A stretch of DNA of 64,000 bases from Pseudomonas sp. 21 (GTDB lineage Bacteria > Pseudomonadota > Gammaproteobacteria > Pseudomonadales > Pseudomonadaceae): assembly GCF_000955805.1 (NCBI RefSeq), contig NZ_JYOA01000007.1, positions 740,756 to 804,755 on the forward strand, written 5' to 3'. Every line of letters begins with the position of its first letter. Position 1 is the stretch's first letter. The notes below the pieces were generated by a model, which saw nothing but the letters and a program-made list of their open reading frames with translations, made no database searches and was not told the DNA's origin. Positions 63,071 to 64,000 of the stretch are shown here, piece by piece. Position numbers and translations under genes: made by a program.

Positions 63071-64000
63071 ATGACCGACAAGACCCGCGCCCCGCGCGAC
63101 ACCCGTGAATACCAGAAGGCCGATGCGGCCCACCACATCCATGCCTTCCTCGACCAGAAGGCGCTGAACGCCGAAGGCCCGCGCGTGATGGTGCGTGGCG
63201 AAGGCCTGCACCTCTGGGACAACGACGGCAACCAGTACATCGACGGCATGTCCGGCCTGTGGTGCACCAACCTGGGCTACGGCCGCAAGGACCTGACCGC
63301 CGCCGCCACCGCCCAGCTGGACGAGCTGCCGTACTACAACATGTTCTTCCACACCACCCACCCGGCGGTGATCGAACTCTCCGAGACCCTCTTCAGCCTG
63401 CTGCCCGACCACTACAGCCACGCGATCTACACCAACTCCGGCTCCGAGGCCAACGAGGTGCTGATCCGTACCGTGCGCCGCTTCTGGCAGATCGAAGGCA
63501 AGCCGCAGAAGAAGATCATGATCGGCCGCTGGAACGGCTACCACGGTTCCACCCTGGCGGCCACTGCGCTGGGCGGCATGAAGTTCATGCACGAGATGGG
63601 CGGCCTGATCCCGGACATCGCGCACATCGACGAACCCTACTTCTTCGCTGCCGGCGGTGACCTGACCCCGGCCGAGTTCGGCCGTCGCTGCGCCCTGCAA
63701 CTGGAAGAGAAGATCCTCGAACTGGGCGCCGACAACGTCGCCGGCTTCATCGCCGAGCCGTTCCAGGGCGCCGGCGGCATGATCTTCCCGCCGGAAAGCT
63801 ACTGGCCGGAAATCCAGCGCATCTGCCGTCAGTACGACGTGCTGCTGTGCGCGGACGAAGTGATCGGCGGCTTCGGCCGTACCGGCGAGTGGTTCGCCCA
63901 CCAGCACTTCGGCTTCCAGCCCGACACCCTGTCCATCGCCAAGGGCCTGACCTCCGGCTACATCCCCATGGGCGGCCTGGTGCTGAGCAAGCGCATCGCC
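63071..64000 (+). CDS. Class III aminotransferase, polyamine/omega-amino acid type (partial, runs off window)
   Basis: The first 310 codons are present and no stop is reached. Start MTDKTRAPRDTREYQ is preceded by GAGGAGAAAG. AHHIHAFLDQKALNAEGPRV, YTNSGSEANEVLIRTVRRF, RWNGYHGSTLAAT and the PLP lysine K291 in SIAKGLTSGYIPMGG show a pyruvate-type omega-aminotransferase like SpuC or PA5313. Together with the dehydrogenase it converts an amine to the matching carboxylic acid. The C-terminal third lies outside the window. Confidence 0.88.
   Translation, partial: MTDKTRAPRDTREYQKADAAHHIHAFLDQKALNAEGPRVMVRGEGLHLWDNDGNQYIDGMSGLWCTNLGYGRKDLTAAATAQLDELPYYNMFFHTTHPAVIELSETLFSLLPDHYSHAIYTNSGSEANEVLIRTVRRFWQIEGKPQKKIMIGRWNGYHGSTLAATALGGMKFMHEMGGLIPDIAHIDEPYFFAAGGDLTPAEFGRRCALQLEEKILELGADNVAGFIAEPFQGAGGMIFPPESYWPEIQRICRQYDVLLCADEVIGGFGRTGEWFAHQHFGFQPDTLSIAKGLTSGYIPMGGLVLSKRIA

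Overview
The window is a high-GC chromosomal segment that reads as Pseudomonas, probably close to the P. aeruginosa / P. nitroreducens / P. citronellolis lineage. The evidence is REP/REPIN-type repeats with the core GGAGCGAGCTTGCTCGCG, the protein families present, and runs of genes that from memory follow the PAO1 orders PA5523-PA5529 and PA5435-PA5443. That synteny is recollection and was not searched. I see no rRNA, tRNA, CRISPR array, transposase or replication origin. No gene-free stretch exceeds about 300 bases; the longest (44528-44812) is filled with REP-type repeats.

Layout. (1) 27-6897: class III aminotransferase, short-chain dehydrogenase and GntR regulator around two matched palindromic operators, then a YgdR-like lipoprotein, a SUKH-family protein, a Tim44-domain protein and a CPA2-type cation/proton antiporter. 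(2) 6910-15948: a surface-glycan island with an ABC exporter (Wzt/Wzm type), sulfotransferase, two tandem related glycosyltransferases (one fused to a methyltransferase), acyltransferase, 2-oxoglutarate oxygenase and a periplasmic sulfatase. A sulfate-decorated polysaccharide would explain this set. (3) 15962-21167: uvrD and a GGDEF-EAL protein. (4) 21161-39846: a compact island for nitrite to dinitrogen, with nosRZDFYL, a cytochrome c551-like protein, nirQ-norE-norF, norCB, norD, dnrP-dnr, dnrN/ytfE, a second Crp/Fnr regulator, nirV and the copper nitrite reductase nirK. No cd1 reductase (nirS) genes occur here. Four clear DNR/ANR-type boxes (TTGA-N6-TCAA) and one degenerate box drive the units, most with a plausible -10 at the spacing expected for class II activation.

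(5) 40090-47710: an unrecognised 725-residue envelope protein, a DUF3142 protein, trhP (U32 family), zwf with a divergent HexR-type regulator, and a small basic protein. (6) 47664-52886: pycR divergent from pycAB (two-subunit pyruvate carboxylase), then a di-haem cytochrome c. (7) 52944-58995: an Ala/Pro-rich lipoprotein, a 990-residue autotransporter, yjdM, a thioesterase-like protein and a DUF2914 membrane protein. (8) 59313-64000: a LysR regulator divergent from an omega-amidase, a KauB-like aldehyde dehydrogenase and a class III aminotransferase cut by the window end, probably a polyamine or omega-amino-acid catabolic cluster.

How the parts work together. In the denitrification island NirK makes NO, NorCB reduces NO to N2O and NosZ reduces N2O to N2. 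NirQ and NorD help assemble NorCB; NosDFYL and NosR supply copper, sulfur and electrons to NosZ; YtfE/DnrN repairs nitrosative damage; Dnr senses NO. Starts were moved from the longest reading frame where a ribosome binding site or family length argued for it; these choices are inferences.
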